Assembly: GCA_946629155.1 (NCBI GenBank)
Contig: CAMOXM010000050.1
Location: forward strand, 1-9,792
From: UBA9848 sp003454065
GTDB taxonomy: Bacteria > Spirochaetota > Spirochaetia > Sphaerochaetales > Sphaerochaetaceae
Direction of reading: 5' to 3'
Length of the DNA stretch: 9,792 bases
Both the position numbers and the translations under genes were made by a program. A model generated the notes under the pieces. The model was not told the DNA's origin. It saw only the letters and a program-made list of their open reading frames with translations, and ran no database searches. Positions 1-6,840 of the stretch are shown one piece after another; within the stretch, counting starts at the first letter, position 1; each line of letters begins with the position of its first letter.

Positions 1-1103
1 GATTCCGAACGCCAAAGATTATACTTCAGATGATGCTTTATTCTTCCCGCATTGCACATGCCGCTTGATGAAATTATGACGCATGGATCCGGAAACCCGT
101 TTATCTTTTGCGATTCCTCCTGCGTTTCCGCAATCAGGAGCGTCGGAAAATGCAATATGTTCTCGCCATTAGCCACTAGCCGTGAAGATTCGCTATCATA
201 GCATTCTACAGACGATGCGGAAAAAATATCGGTTGCCTTTATGCCTAGCGGACTATCTATGAATGTGGGAACCTTATACGGAAGAAGCTTTTTCTTGTGT
301 ATCATATAAAGAAGATACAATATTTCCTGCGTCCTGCCGACAGCAAAGGCCGGAATCACTAGATTGCCGCCTCTCGAAAAAGTCCTGTCAATTATCTCGG
401 CAAGTTTTTTTGCGCGATCAAGGCTTGACAATCGCGAGCTGTCCTCCGAATGAAACTTATCCCCATAAGTGCTTTCGCATAAGACATAGTCAGCTTCTTC
501 AATAATCGTCGGATTCTTTATGATTGGCTGATTCTTGTTCCCTATATCACCGGAAAAAACGATTTTCTTCTCCACGCCGCCTTCCTTCAGCCATACTTCG
601 ATGTGCGCAGAGCCGAGAAGATGCCCTGCATCGCGGAACCTAACGGAAACGGATGGCGCAAGCTTCTTGACCTTGTCGTAGGGGATGCTAACAAATCTCT
701 TAGAGCATTTTGCCGCATCTATCGTATCGTAAAGAGGCTTGTACGCCTTTCCGGAGCCTCGTTTCGCCTTCTTATAACCCCATTCCGCTTCCATTTCCTG
801 AATATGAGCCGAATCCAGCAACATGATGTCGGAAAGCTTTCTAGTTGCGGAAGTGCAATAGATTTTTCCCGAAAACCCGCATTTGAGCAAAAGCGGCAGT
901 CTTCCGGAATGGTCTATATGCGCATGCGTCAGCAAAACAAACGAAATGTCAGACGGATTGAAAGGAAACGAATCGCGCTCGAACAGGTTCTCGTCGCTGC
1001 CTTGGAACATTCCGCAATCGACAAGAAATCTCGTGTCCGCGCACTCGACCAGATAACATGACCCGGTAACCGTCCGAGCCGCGCCGCAAAAAGTTATTCT
1101 CAT
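1..1103 (-). CDS. MBL-fold beta-CASP metallo-hydrolase, C-terminus beyond window
   Basis: Partial gene: 367 N-terminal codons are visible and the frame is still open at the window edge. Family members usually run to about 450-540 residues. The metallo-beta-lactamase motifs are all present: D29 in FLVDCGMFQG, HAHIDH at 60-65, H161 in DAGHLLGSAH and D186 in FSGDIGN. The beta-CASP part follows, with motif A acid E210 in CESTYGD, the GRTQE segment near 257, and the family block SSSGMCNAGRIKHHL at 345-359. This is the COG1236 type, proteins related to RNA-processing nucleases (CPSF73/Ysh1-like), so a cytoplasmic RNase role is likely but the substrate is unknown. The ATG overlaps the stop of the upstream gene (ATGA at 1103-1100), which suggests translational coupling. 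I see no strong Shine-Dalgarno. Family assignment is firm; the substrate is not. Confidence 0.93.
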   Translation of the reverse strand, partial: MRITFCGAARTVTGSCYLVECADTRFLVDCGMFQGSDENLFERDSFPFNPSDISFVLLTHAHIDHSGRLPLLLKCGFSGKIYCTSATRKLSDIMLLDSAHIQEMEAEWGYKKAKRGSGKAYKPLYDTIDAAKCSKRFVSIPYDKVKKLAPSVSVRFRDAGHLLGSAHIEVWLKEGGVEKKIVFSGDIGNKNQPIIKNPTIIEEADYVLCESTYGDKFHSEDSSRLSSLDRAKKLAEIIDRTFSRGGNLVIPAFAVGRTQEILYLLYMIHKKKLLPYKVPTFIDSPLGIKATDIFSASSVECYDSESSRLVANGENILHFPTLLIAETQEESQKINGFPDPCVIISSSGMCNAGRIKHHLKYNLWRSE

Positions 1104-2122
1104 ATCAGCAACCTATCAAGGATCATCCTTTGTCTTTTGAATTCCTGAATATCACGCTCCGTCTTTTTCAAAAAGGTGTGAATCTTGTCGAAATTATCGT
1201 TGGAAATCTCTATGCCCGGCGCATATTTCGCTATTATGCCCTCTACTGTCGATTTAATCATCGCGGATAAGCCCGGCACGGATTCGCCCAAAGAAACGGG
1301 GTATCCTATCGATGCGGCGTTTGAATCGCTGTAATCGACATTATTTGAATTATTTGAGTCATCGGAAGCAGATGCGTCGCCGGAGAACCAATCATCCCAG
1401 TCATCATTCATATCTCCCATATCATAATAGTCTTCGCCGTATTGCATGTAATCATCATCATAGCTGTAGTCGTCACCGGCTCCCGCTTCGCCTGCATATG
1501 CAAAATACGACAGCAGACTTTCGATCGTTCCCAATATGTCCTCGCCTATGGATATTCCGCTTACGTCAAGCTCCAAAAGCGTTTCATCCCCTCTTTTAAC
1601 AAACCAGGGAAGAAACGTTATCGAGCAATTCGTGCTTGCGGCGCTTTGCGAAAACATGCTGTTCCCGAAAAGCTCATCGATCAACTCCGAAACGTTCACC
1701 GCCACGGTGAAATCGATGGGCATGTCCTTTCCATCGTTCCTAACAGGTCTTTTGTCGGAAATGGTGATATTTTGCGCCTTGATGATTTTTCTCCAAGAAG
1801 CCACCTTGTCGAAAACCGTGACAAGCTTTGCAAAATCATCATAGGATTGCATAAGCGAAAGCTCGGTAATATAATACTCTCCGCCATTCACCGGCCCTTT
1901 GGAATCCGATTCCACAGGTTTGAAATCGTACCTGACAACTTTATCCTCTTCGCTGAAATATGCCGATATCTCCACTTGCTTCATCTTTCTCGGAGCCTCT
2001 TCATCGTCATCCTCATTGAAATTGTAATCAATCACGATGCCGCTCAATTTCTCCGATGCGAAAGCCGAATAAGCGAAAATGAACAATAGCAAAATCAGAA
2101 TGATTGTTATTTTGTTTTTCAT
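1100..2122 (-). CDS. Exported acidic protein of unknown function
   Basis: A 340-residue protein that I do not recognise. It begins with a clear signal peptide: KNK, then a hydrophobic run at about 5-19, with a likely cleavage after SAFA at residue 22. No lipobox cysteine follows, so a periplasmic or outer-surface location is likely. Residues 45-140 look like a folded domain with alternating strands. Residues 215-265 are a low-complexity linker dominated by Asp, Tyr, Ser, Asn and Gly. The C-terminal 60 residues are helical and charged (KKTERDIQEFKRQR). It is the first gene of a two-gene operon and its TGA overlaps the start of the beta-CASP gene. A promoter candidate lies at 2164-2192. The Shine-Dalgarno is weak (AAGAG just before ATG). 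The coding assignment is good because of the signal peptide, length and coupling. Function is open. Confidence 0.82.
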   Translation of the reverse strand: MKNKITIILILLLFIFAYSAFASEKLSGIVIDYNFNEDDDEEAPRKMKQVEISAYFSEEDKVVRYDFKPVESDSKGPVNGGEYYITELSLMQSYDDFAKLVTVFDKVASWRKIIKAQNITISDKRPVRNDGKDMPIDFTVAVNVSELIDELFGNSMFSQSAASTNCSITFLPWFVKRGDETLLELDVSGISIGEDILGTIESLLSYFAYAGEAGAGDDYSYDDDYMQYGEDYYDMGDMNDDWDDWFSGDASASDDSNNSNNVDYSDSNAASIGYPVSLGESVPGLSAMIKSTVEGIIAKYAPGIEISNDNFDKIHTFLKKTERDIQEFKRQRMILDRLLI

Positions 2123-2163
2123 ACTCTTGTTTGCATTTGCCCCTATATTGTTTATATGCTTCT

Positions 2164-2192
2164 ATTATGCTTTGAAAACTCAAAAAATACAA
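2164..2192 (-). promoter_or_regulatory. Promoter candidate for the exported-protein/beta-CASP operon
   Basis: On the minus strand, -35 TTGTAT (2192-2187) and -10 CATAAT (2169-2164) are separated by 17 bp. The -10 matches the consensus at 5 of 6 positions and the -35 at 3 of 6. The start codon lies about 40 bp downstream. The GC-rich island begins 8 nt upstream of the -35, the same geometry as at the gdhA promoter. Confidence 0.5.
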
Positions 2193-2402
2193 TTTAGCTT
2201 ACAACGGCGAGCACCTACGGGCGATACGAACGGAGAACGCCATGCGGCTGCGCCGGCGAGCCTTCAGAACGAATGCTCGCGCGAACACGGCGGACAAAGG
2301 GGCGGAGAGGGAGAGCCCGGACGGAGGCGCGGGGAAACCGGAGAAAGCCCTTTCGCGGGCGACGCAAGCGCTTTCCATTCCCGCTCCGGCGGCAGACGGT
2401 TC

Positions 2403-2732
2403 CGCAGCGGATTGCATCACAATAAGCACGCAGCCGCACGGCCATGGGCGAAGCGACTACATTCCGCAGAAATGATACGAACGCAACCTGGAGCGCGGCC
2501 GTACGGCGAGGCCTTGCGCCGCAATGGCTCGCGGCGGAGGCGCCTCGGAAGCCCGAAGGAGAGCGAGCCCGAAAGGAAGCCGAAGGAAACGAACGGACGC
2601 TCCGTGGCATGCTCACGCAAGCGCACGCTCCCAAGCGGGCTGCCGCAGCGAATCCGTGCAGGGATTGCACGGGCAATCCCTGCACGGACGCGTCGGAGCC
2701 ACGACGGAGCAACTACATTCGCAGGAATGATA
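2403..2732. repeat. Imperfect internal duplication in the GC-rich island
   Basis: Two modules resemble each other. 2403-2476 runs from CCGCAGCGGATTGCA to GACTACATTCCGCAG...AATGATA. 2644-2732 runs from CCGCAGCGAAT to AACTACATTCGCAG...AATGATA. The starts are 241 bp apart and the ends 256 bp apart. The second module is longer because it contains the hairpin. A further 10-bp repeat, GATACGAACG, occurs at 2223-2232 and 2474-2483, and CAATGGCTCG at 2522-2531 is inverted at 2757-2766. Confidence 0.5.
2653..2688. repeat. Perfect 16-bp inverted repeat with 4-nt loop
   Basis: The left arm TCCGTGCAGGGATTGC (2653-2668) and right arm 2673-2688 are exact reverse complements around the loop ACGG. No T-run follows on either strand, so it is not a standard intrinsic terminator. 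It is the strongest fold in the island. Confidence 0.85.
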
Positions 2733-2763
2733 AACCGTCCAATCGGCTTCAAGCGCCGAGCCA

Positions 2764-2792
2764 TTGAATAATTATGGAAAAACCACTAACAT
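2764..2792 (+). promoter_or_regulatory. Weak promoter candidate for the ABC importer operon
   Basis: TTGAAT (2764-2769), a 17-bp spacer and TAACAT (2787-2792) lie 44-72 bp upstream of the binding-protein start. The -35 overlaps the right edge of the GC-rich island. Each box matches the consensus at about 4 of 6 positions, so this is tentative. The rest of the leader to 2835 is A-rich and I see no riboswitch or T-box in it. Confidence 0.3.
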
Positions 2793-2835
2793 AAATAGCA
2801 ATTTTAAAAATCCAAAAAAACAAGCAGGTGACAAC

Positions 2836-3858
2836 ATGAAAAGAACAATAGCCGCCATCGTCGCAACGATGGCTATCGTCGCATTCGCATCATGTGCAAA
2901 GAACAAGTCGGGTTCGACAAGCTCGAAATCGGGAACAATCAAAATCGGAATTTCTAAGATACTGGCGCACCCCGCCCTCGACGCTTCAGAACAAGGTATA
3001 AAGGATTACCTCAAGCAGAAAGGCATTGATGCCGACATAGACGTGCAGAACGCAAACGGAGACGTGGCGGTAAGCGCGCAGATTGCACAGAAGTTCAAAG
3101 CTGACGGCAAGCAAGTGGTGGTCGGAATCGCCACCCCCACTGCGCAAGCGCTTGTTCAGACTTTCCCCGCATCATCGAATGTGCCGATCGTATTCGCAGC
3201 AGTCACGGATCCTGTGGAGGCCGGTTTGGTGAACTCATGGAGCGGAGACGCTTCAAGCAACGTATGCGGAGTTTCGGATATAACGCCTGTTGAAGAGCAA
3301 ATAAAGGTCTTCAGCGCAATCACAGGCGCAAAAACCATAGGAAACATCTATGCCAGCGGCGAATCGAACAGCATAGTTCTCAAGAATATGATAGAGGCGG
3401 CATGCAAGAAGTTCGGGCTGAAATTGGTTGACGCATCCGTTTCCAACACTGCAGAGGTAAAGACTGCTATGCAATCCATAATAAACCGCGTCGATGCGAT
3501 CTATATCGCTCCCGACAACACCGTAAACAGCGCTTTGGCAGCTGTCAGCGAAGTTGCGGCGGCAAACAGAAAGCCCTTCTTCTGCGCTGACCCGACCAAT
3601 ACGGACAATCTCGAAAGTCTTATCGGATGGGGCTTCGACTACTACAGCATCGGCCTTGAAGCAGGCGCGATGATAGAAAAGATCCTGAACGGAGCCAATG
3701 CCGGAAGTCTCGGAAGCGTCAAGCTCACCGATCCCGCCAAATTCGAACTTCACATAAATCTCGATAATGCGAAGAAACTCGGCATAAGCATTCCGGACGA
3801 GCTTGTGAAAAATGCAACCGTTGTGATAGAAAACGGAAAAGTCAGCAAAAAGAAGTGA
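2836..3858 (+). CDS. ABC importer substrate-binding lipoprotein (COG2984/TrpX-like)
   Basis: A 340-residue binding protein of the ABC_sub_bind (PF04392-type) family. It would capture a small solute outside the membrane and pass it to the permease encoded next. The N-terminus is a lipoprotein signal peptide, with a hydrophobic run and then FASC, the lipid-carrying residue being C20. A Ser/Lys-rich tether (21-33) precedes the mature fold. The two-lobe architecture is recognisable from IKIGISKILAHPALD near 35-49, PIVFAAVTDPVEAGLV at 117-132, CGVSDITPVEEQ at 144-155, and AIYIAPDNTV at 221-230. I chose ATG 2836 because AGGTG sits 5 nt upstream and because this start gives the signal peptide. An upstream TTG at 2764 would add 24 non-signal residues. 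Characterised relatives bind tryptophan or other aromatic amino acids, but the ligand cannot be read from sequence alone. Confidence 0.92.
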   Translation: MKRTIAAIVATMAIVAFASCAKNKSGSTSSKSGTIKIGISKILAHPALDASEQGIKDYLKQKGIDADIDVQNANGDVAVSAQIAQKFKADGKQVVVGIATPTAQALVQTFPASSNVPIVFAAVTDPVEAGLVNSWSGDASSNVCGVSDITPVEEQIKVFSAITGAKTIGNIYASGESNSIVLKNMIEAACKKFGLKLVDASVSNTAEVKTAMQSIINRVDAIYIAPDNTVNSALAAVSEVAAANRKPFFCADPTNTDNLESLIGWGFDYYSIGLEAGAMIEKILNGANAGSLGSVKLTDPAKFELHINLDNAKKLGISIPDELVKNATVVIENGKVSKKK

Positions 3859-3865
3859 TAGCCGT

Positions 3866-4804
3866 ATGATCGAAGGCATATTTGTTGACGGATTGATTTT
3901 CTCGATCATGGTTCTGGGGATTCTGATTTCATTCAGGATCCTCGATTTGGCCGACCTCACGTGCGACGGATCAATCGTTACAGGCGCTGCTACGGCGGCA
4001 GTGGCGATAATAGGCGGATTTCCGATTTTCATAGCCCTCGTCTTGTCGTTCGCCGCGGGCGTTTTATGCGGCGTGATAACAGCGCTCATTCATACCAAAT
4101 TCAAGATTCCGGGATTGCTTGCTGGAATATTGACGATGACGATGCTATACAGCGTGAACCTCAGAATCCTCGGCAATAAGGCGAACCTGCCATTGCTTAG
4201 AATACACACTGTTTACACGAATATGGCGAGAATCCTCTCATTCCTGCCTTCTCCAATCGCATCGCTGCTGATAACGCTCCTTATAACCGCAATAGTGAAA
4301 GTGGCAATGGATTTGTTCTTCAGGTGCGATCTCGGCATCTGCATAGGCGCAATGGGCGGAAACGAACAAACCGTGATAAGCATGGGTTTGAACCCTACCG
4401 TTTTGAAAATAATCGGACTTGGCCTTTCCAATGGCCTGATAGGCCTCTCCGGAGGGCTTTTAGCCCAATACCAAGGATTTGCCGATGTGAATTTGGGGCA
4501 AGGAATGGTGGTTCAAGGCCTCGCTGCCATTATGATCGGCGAGTTCGTTTTCTCATCGAATAAGATATCATTGATAACCCTTCGCGCTATAATCGGAGCC
4601 GTGATATACAAGGCATTGCTTTTCTTCGGCAGAAAATACGGCTATCTCATAGGAATAACGCCGAACGACTTCAAACTGCTCACGGGCCTAATGGTCATAT
4701 TGTCGCTTGCTGTCGCCAAACTCAAATCCATGCAGGACAACACGAGAGCAAGGCACAAGGTTCTTCAAGGTTTCTCCCTTAAAAAGCCAAGCGAGGTGAG
4801 ATGA
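3866..4804 (+). CDS. ABC importer permease (COG4120/TrpY-like)
   Basis: A 312-residue integral membrane protein with about eight or nine hydrophobic spans, of the branched-chain-type permease fold (BPD_transp_2). It would form the channel for the importer. The opening SFRILDLADLTCDGSIVTGAA (22-42) is typical of the family. The cytoplasmic loop GAMGGNEQTVISMGLN (161-176) corresponds to the ATPase-contact loop. The gene starts 7 bp after the binding-protein stop and its TGA overlaps the ATG of the ATPase gene, so the three are one transcript. The Shine-Dalgarno is poor (AAGTGA about 7 nt before ATG), so translation may depend on coupling from upstream. The C-terminus is a charged tail (KSMQDNTRARHK). 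Substrate unknown. Confidence 0.92.
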   Translation: MIEGIFVDGLIFSIMVLGILISFRILDLADLTCDGSIVTGAATAAVAIIGGFPIFIALVLSFAAGVLCGVITALIHTKFKIPGLLAGILTMTMLYSVNLRILGNKANLPLLRIHTVYTNMARILSFLPSPIASLLITLLITAIVKVAMDLFFRCDLGICIGAMGGNEQTVISMGLNPTVLKIIGLGLSNGLIGLSGGLLAQYQGFADVNLGQGMVVQGLAAIMIGEFVFSSNKISLITLRAIIGAVIYKALLFFGRKYGYLIGITPNDFKLLTGLMVILSLAVAKLKSMQDNTRARHKVLQGFSLKKPSEVR

Positions 4805-5595
4805 TGCTTACGATAAAAAATCTCATTAAGGTATTCTATCCTGGAACCGTCAATGAAACGAAAGCCATAAACGGCATAAATCTGCATATAGAAAAGGGCG
4901 ATGTCGTAAGCCTCATCGGAAGCAATGGAAGCGGAAAAAGCTCGCTTTTCAATCTGATAAGCGGAACATTTCCGGTAACAAGCGGTCAGATAATCCTTGA
5001 TGGCACCGATGTGACAGGAATGAGCGAACATAAAAGGGCCATGCTTATCGGCCGTGTGTTTCAAGATCCGACGAAAGGCACTTCCCCCACTATGAGCATT
5101 GAGGACAACCTGATCGTATCATCTGCAAAAGGCATGCGCAGTCTGAGATTCAGCCTGTATAAGAAAGGCGTTCGTGAAAAATACGAGGCTATGCTCGATA
5201 AGATCGGTCTGGGCGGAAGACTCAAGGACAATGTCGGGTTGCTCTCAGGAGGACAAAGGCAGGCGCTGACGCTCATGATGACGATGCAAACGAATCCCAA
5301 ATTGCTGCTCCTCGACGAGCATACCGCTGCGTTAGACCCGCAGGCTGCCGACAGAATAATGAAAATGACCGAAGAGATAATAGAATCGCATTCCCTGACT
5401 TGCATGATGATCACGCACAATATGCAATTCGCCATCGGCTTCGGAAACAGGCTCATAATGATGAACGGCGGAAAAGTCATTTTGGATGTGAAAGGCGAGG
5501 AAAAGAAATCGCTGACCGTTCCGAAACTGATTTCGCTCTTCAAGAGCCGCGGCGGAGAGGATTTCTCCGATGATGCCGCCCTGCTGACAGACTGA
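4801..5595 (+). CDS. ABC importer ATPase (COG1101/TrpZ-like)
   Basis: A 264-residue ATP-binding subunit that powers the importer at the inner face of the membrane. All motifs are intact: Walker A GSNGSGKSS (40-48), Q-loop Q88 in RVFQDP, signature LSGGQ (148-152), Walker B LLLLDE (168-173), D-loop AALDP (176-180) and switch H206 in MITHNM. The insert TKGTSPTMS after the Q-loop is typical of this subfamily. Two adjacent ATGs are possible. ATG 4801 overlaps the permease stop. ATG 4804 is better spaced from GAGGTG (4793-4798), with 5 nt in between, and may be the true start, making 263 residues. It is the last transporter gene, and the alkylation repair gene follows after 25 bp on the same strand. 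Confidence 0.95.
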   Translation: MMLTIKNLIKVFYPGTVNETKAINGINLHIEKGDVVSLIGSNGSGKSSLFNLISGTFPVTSGQIILDGTDVTGMSEHKRAMLIGRVFQDPTKGTSPTMSIEDNLIVSSAKGMRSLRFSLYKKGVREKYEAMLDKIGLGGRLKDNVGLLSGGQRQALTLMMTMQTNPKLLLLDEHTAALDPQAADRIMKMTEEIIESHSLTCMMITHNMQFAIGFGNRLIMMNGGKVILDVKGEEKKSLTVPKLISLFKSRGGEDFSDDAALLTD

Positions 5596-5620
5596 GCAAC
5601 GAGCTTTCGAAGCGAGTGCC

Positions 5621-6316
5621 ATGCAACCGTCTGAACTAACAGCAAGCATCAGAGAACGCTTATTATCATTATCGGATAAGAAAAACGCTGAGTTTCAAAG
5701 AAAACTCACGCCGGGCCCTGCTGATAATACATTTTTGGGAACGCGAATGCCGGATTTAAGACAGCTTGCCAAATCGATCTCAAACACCGATGAGGCAAAC
5801 GTTTTTCTGCAAACTCTGCCGCACAAATATTTCGATGAAAACATGCTTCATGCTATTCTCATATCGAAAATCAAGGACTTCAACGATTGCCTTGTCAAAA
5901 TCGAAGCCTTTCTGCCCTACATAGACAATTGGGCGGTATGCGATTCGCTCTCCCCCGTTTCCTTTAAGAAACACAAGCCAGAGCTTCTTGAAGAAATACG
6001 AATATGGGTTAATTCCGAAAAAACATTTGAAATCAGATTCGGCATAAGCATACTGATGAAGCATTTCCTTGATGACGATTTCAAAAGCGAATATGTGCAA
6101 ATTCCAGCAGCAATCAAATCGGAAGAATATTACGTCAACATGATAATCGCATGGTTCTACGCCACAGCCCTTGCCAAGCGATGGGACAGCGCCATTCCTA
6201 TTCTGACAAGCAAGCGCCTGGCTGCATGGACGCACAACAAGACAATTCAGAAAGCCTGCGAAAGCTTCAGAATAACGCCTGCGCAGAAAGAATATCTCAA
6301 GACACTGAAGTATTAG
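5621..6316 (+). CDS. AlkD-like DNA alkylation repair protein
   Basis: A 231-residue all-helical HEAT-like repeat protein of the DNA_alkylation family (PF08713, COG4912). Characterised members such as Bacillus cereus AlkD are DNA glycosylases that remove positively charged alkylated bases such as 7-methylguanine and 3-methyladenine. The family marks are GTRMPDLRQLAK (40-51), IDNWAVCDSL (101-110), FEIRFGISILMKHF (136-149), EYYVNMIIAWFYATALAK (169-186) and THNKTIQKACES (204-215). W104, D108, R139 and W178 appear to match AlkD W109, D113, R148 and W187. The first and last intervals (4 and 39 residues) are the same, and the middle one is 31 against 35. The start is assigned by family length. The Shine-Dalgarno is weak (GCGAG). 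It may be co-transcribed with the ABC genes, although no functional link is obvious. Confidence 0.9.
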   Translation: MQPSELTASIRERLLSLSDKKNAEFQRKLTPGPADNTFLGTRMPDLRQLAKSISNTDEANVFLQTLPHKYFDENMLHAILISKIKDFNDCLVKIEAFLPYIDNWAVCDSLSPVSFKKHKPELLEEIRIWVNSEKTFEIRFGISILMKHFLDDDFKSEYVQIPAAIKSEEYYVNMIIAWFYATALAKRWDSAIPILTSKRLAAWTHNKTIQKACESFRITPAQKEYLKTLKY

Positions 6317-6351
6317 AGACTTTCACAATTCATCATTGATGCTACTAAATC

Positions 6352-6455
6352 CTATTGAGTAAGAATGCAATTCTCGCAAAGTTAGTCAATAGAATTTGGT
6401 TTTTTCAGTGTTTCAGCGAATTATATTTATGAGAATTGCAATTCTATCGTTTTTT
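6352..6455 (+). terminator. Possible weak terminators after the AlkD-like gene
   Basis: CTATTGA (6352-6358) and TCAATAG (6386-6392) are inverted around an inner AGAAT/ATTCT stem, and six T follow at 6400-6405. A second fold, the perfect palindrome AGAATTGCAATTCT (6432-6445), is followed by six T at 6450-6455. Both stems are AT-rich, so this is tentative. Otherwise 6317-6463 holds nothing I can identify. Confidence 0.3.
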
Positions 6456-6463
6456 AGCAATAG

Positions 6464-6706
6464 CAAATCGAAATAGATTTCATAGCCAATCGATTCAAAG
6501 AAAAACTCTACATACAATCAGCATGGTCTATTGCTGATGCCGCCAAAGACAAGCAGGAGAAGCGACCGCTGCAGAATGCAAAGGATTCCTTCAAAAAGAT
6601 AATCATCACCAGAGACGATATAAAGCCTAAAACCGACGACAACGGAATCATCGCAATAAGCCTGAAAGACTTCCTCCTCGAAGATGATATATTGAAAACC
6701 ATATGA
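6464..6706 (+). pseudogene. C-terminal remnant of a DUF4143-type AAA ATPase
   Basis: An open stretch of 80 codons, preceded by an in-frame TAG at 6461, ends at TGA 6704-6706. Its residues are the characteristic C-terminal end of the AAA_14/DUF4143 ATPases: EIDFIANRFKEKLYIQSAW, then EKRPLQNAKDSFKKIIITRD, then DNGIIAISLKDFLLEDD. Intact family members are roughly 400-450 residues, with a Walker-type ATPase domain at the front. None of that front part is visible upstream in any frame, so this is a 5'-truncated fossil rather than a frameshifted gene. The family is widespread, fast-moving and often multicopy in gut anaerobes, and its cellular role is poorly defined. The stop codon overlaps the first base of the downstream repeat copy (TGATG). 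Confidence 0.85.
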
Positions 6707-6787
6707 TGCCCGTCGAGGAAATCGGCAATACTTTGTGTATTTCCGATTTCCGAGATTGGCATAATGGTTCGGAAGGGCGAGCGGCAT
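6705..6787. repeat. Truncated copy of the palindromic repeat
   Basis: This 83-bp stretch matches 6893-6975 with one mismatch (6783 G versus 6971 A). It contains the core of the palindrome: arms at 6718-6731 and 6737-6750 with one mismatch around a 5-nt loop. The outer arms and 18-bp ends of the fuller copy are missing. It abuts the stop of the ATPase fossil. Confidence 0.9.
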
Positions 6788-6840
6788 AAACGATCACGTT
6801 CAGAAGCAGAAGACCAACTACGATTAAAAGAAATAACTCA

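Larger units (their letters stand above)
2202..2766. repeat. GC-rich non-coding island, likely a dispersed repeat element
   Basis: This stretch lies between divergent genes and is compositionally unlike them. Hand counts of three 60-base rows (2281, 2461, 2581) give about 73, 63 and 67% GC, while the sequence on either side is AT-rich and the change is abrupt at both edges. The ends are weakly inverted: CAACGGC at the left, and CAATGGC read on the minus strand at the right. The left 26 bases (2201-2226) recur with 3 mismatches at 9767-9792, at the other end of the window. Inside are a perfect 16-bp hairpin (2653-2688), an imperfect internal duplication, and 10-bp palindromes such as GCCGTACGGC and GAGGCGCCTC. 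Open frames exist on both strands, but they are Arg/Ala/Gly-rich with no start context. I read them as by-products of composition. It could be a structured RNA, a REP-like element or a MITE-like insertion. Confidence 0.6.

Noticed and set aside
603..1061. 152-codon plus-strand frame
   Set aside because: It is antisense to the beta-CASP gene, whose catalytic motifs are clear.
1442..2089. 215-codon plus-strand frame
   Set aside because: It is antisense to the signal-peptide protein and rich in Arg/His/Ile typical of shadow frames.
2202..2766. Known RNA genes (tmRNA, RNase P RNA, SRP RNA) or integron attC sites in the island
   Set aside because: I found none of their signature sequences, such as the RNase P core or attC-type GTTRRRY boxes.
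2079..2771. Long open frames on both strands across the GC-rich island (230 codons plus strand, 165 codons minus strand)
   Set aside because: They are Arg/Ala/Gly/Ser-rich in every frame, lack start signals and overlap each other. High GC removes stop codons by chance.
2764..2835. N-terminal extension of the binding protein from TTG 2764
   Set aside because: ATG 2836 has a Shine-Dalgarno at the right distance and exposes the lipoprotein signal peptide.
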